A stretch of 64,000 bases of DNA from an uncultured Clostridium sp. (GTDB lineage Bacteria; Bacillota; Clostridia; Lachnospirales; Lachnospiraceae). Under the pieces are notes generated by a model that did no database searches, was not told the origin of the DNA, and was given only the letters and a program-made list of their open reading frames with translations. This document shows, piece after piece, positions 63,393 to 64,000 of the stretch. Numbering within the stretch: position 1 is the stretch's first letter; each line of letters starts with the position of its first letter. Both the position numbers and the translations under genes were made by a program. The stretch is from positions 105,092 to 169,091 of the forward strand of contig UQBG01000002.1 in NCBI GenBank assembly GCA_900539185.1, read 5' to 3'.

Positions 63393-64000
63393 TTATAACT
63401 GTTTTCTGACCTGTTCAATATCCTCCGGTTCACACTCTGCAATGGCAAGGATATCCTCATCGCTGTAACCTCGCTGGAGCATGTTTTTGATAACCAAAAA
63501 TCTATTTTCCTGTAGCCCTCGCTGTTCTCCTTGCCGCAGTCCTAACTGCAAGCCTTCATTTTTCATGTCTATTGCCATGTCTTCCCACGCTTTACACATA
63601 TTCACATCCTCCTCGCCTTCTTGAATCTCTATGTTAACACCTGTCATTTCTTTGATAAACTGTGCCGTTTCCCGATCTACATGGTAGAAGTCGGAGTCTT
63701 CTTCTGACATTATTTCTTTCATCTTTTCCTTATCCTTTGCGTATTTGATAAAGGTTAATACCTTTCGCATGCTACTATGAAAACATTGTATCTGCTGATC
63801 GGTCATGTTGCCCGGTGCAATTAAGTGAATATGGTAATCCTGCACATACTTCAATATCTCCGGATCTTTGGTTGCCAGCATGTCATATAAAGAGGTTGGT
63901 CCATCCCATGGTTCACTGCTATACAGGATTACAATGGTGATGACGGGAAGAAGCTTATCTTCCTTTGTGATGCCGCTTAGGAACTCTGCGGAAGTCAGGA
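63393..64000 (-). CDS. Rpn family recombination-promoting nuclease / putative transposase (N-terminus cut by window edge)
   Basis: The frame runs open to the right edge; about 201 residues are visible. The part nearest the edge, EFLSGITKEDKLLPVITIVI then LYSSEPWDGPTSLYDML, is the hallmark of Rpn/PD-(D/E)XK transposase-like proteins; the catalytic D and ExK lie upstream of or near this edge and cannot all be checked. The C-terminus has the usual helical, Gln/Glu/Arg-rich tract (LGLRQGEQRGLQENR) and GYSDEDILAIAECEPEDIEQV. Rpn proteins in E. coli promote RecA-independent recombination. An internal ATG at 63881 is not the real start. Confidence 0.85.
   Translation of the reverse strand, partial: LTSAEFLSGITKEDKLLPVITIVILYSSEPWDGPTSLYDMLATKDPEILKYVQDYHIHLIAPGNMTDQQIQCFHSSMRKVLTFIKYAKDKEKMKEIMSEEDSDFYHVDRETAQFIKEMTGVNIEIQEGEEDVNMCKAWEDMAIDMKNEGLQLGLRQGEQRGLQENRFLVIKNMLQRGYSDEDILAIAECEPEDIEQVRKQL

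Noticed and set aside
62516..64000. Possible toxin-antitoxin or defence island at the right edge
   Set aside because: The pieces are TnpB and Rpn remnants plus hairpins; no toxin, antitoxin or defence motif is visible.
1..64000. CRISPR arrays, tRNA or rRNA genes, known riboswitches
   Set aside because: I looked through the intergenic stretches and saw none; short or unusual RNAs could still be missed by eye.

Overview
The window is chromosomal DNA of an anaerobic, low-to-moderate G+C Firmicute, most likely a Lachnospiraceae (Clostridia) member. The basis is the gene set: a DUF5688 protein, a giant acyl-CoA dehydratase activase, GerW plus DUF2953, YqfC/YqfD, two SpoVB-like flippases, a Spo0A homologue, and strong AGGAGG-type ribosome sites. 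I see no rRNA, tRNA, CRISPR array or prophage. Genus cannot be decided from the sequence alone.

Layout. 1-13.4 kb is a long minus-strand train. It opens with yqfC-yqfD-phoH-ybeY and continues through a DUF3048 lipoprotein, cdd, a SpoVB-like flippase, a BofC-like protein and two flavoproteins to proline synthesis: a short ProB, a DUF896 protein, and a 5-formyl-THF cyclo-ligase fused to ProA. A patatin is cut by the left edge. 13.5-20.8 kb holds the DAK2/Asp23 pair divergent from rpmB, a 44-aa membrane protein, a GerW/DUF2953 operon with three poorly known genes including a catalytically dead rhomboid, and a LysM protein. 20.9-25.2 kb is the 1433-aa activase. 25.3-32 kb holds an ABC exporter, a 180-bp element with inverted ends, and the glycolytic genes gap-pgk-tpiA. 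32-41.3 kb holds hisJ, a cysteine desulfurase that overlaps it tail to tail, a second SpoVB-like flippase, a cold-shock protein, DUF5688, hisC, a GntR/ABC operon with a readable promoter-operator, and a DUF1893/ECF-transporter pair. 41.3-47.6 kb is comEC and comEA with a response regulator, a histidine kinase and a GerMN lipoprotein between them. 47.7-57.6 kb has a DMT transporter, an orphan sugar-binding lipoprotein and the arginine genes argB-J-C, argG and argH. Between argG and argH lie two regulators whose receiver domains have lost the phosphoacceptor, one of them Spo0A-like. 57.8-62.5 kb has an XRE regulator, an MscS channel, glgB and DUF1015. 62.5-64 kb is a decayed mobile-element patch: a TnpB remnant, two identical GTAG-footed hairpins, and two copies of an Rpn-family nuclease gene, one with a 51-codon in-frame deletion.

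How the parts fit. Most of the window is core biosynthesis (proline, arginine, histidine), glycolysis and glycogen, interleaved with sporulation-associated genes. The most unusual points are the Spo0A homologue without its phosphorylation site, next to a second regulator with a degenerate receiver; the cyclo-ligase-ProA fusion; the signalling cassette inside the com locus; and the hairpin/Rpn/TnpB patch. I found no clearly new defence or secretion system. All functional statements rest on recognising family motifs by eye; no search was run.
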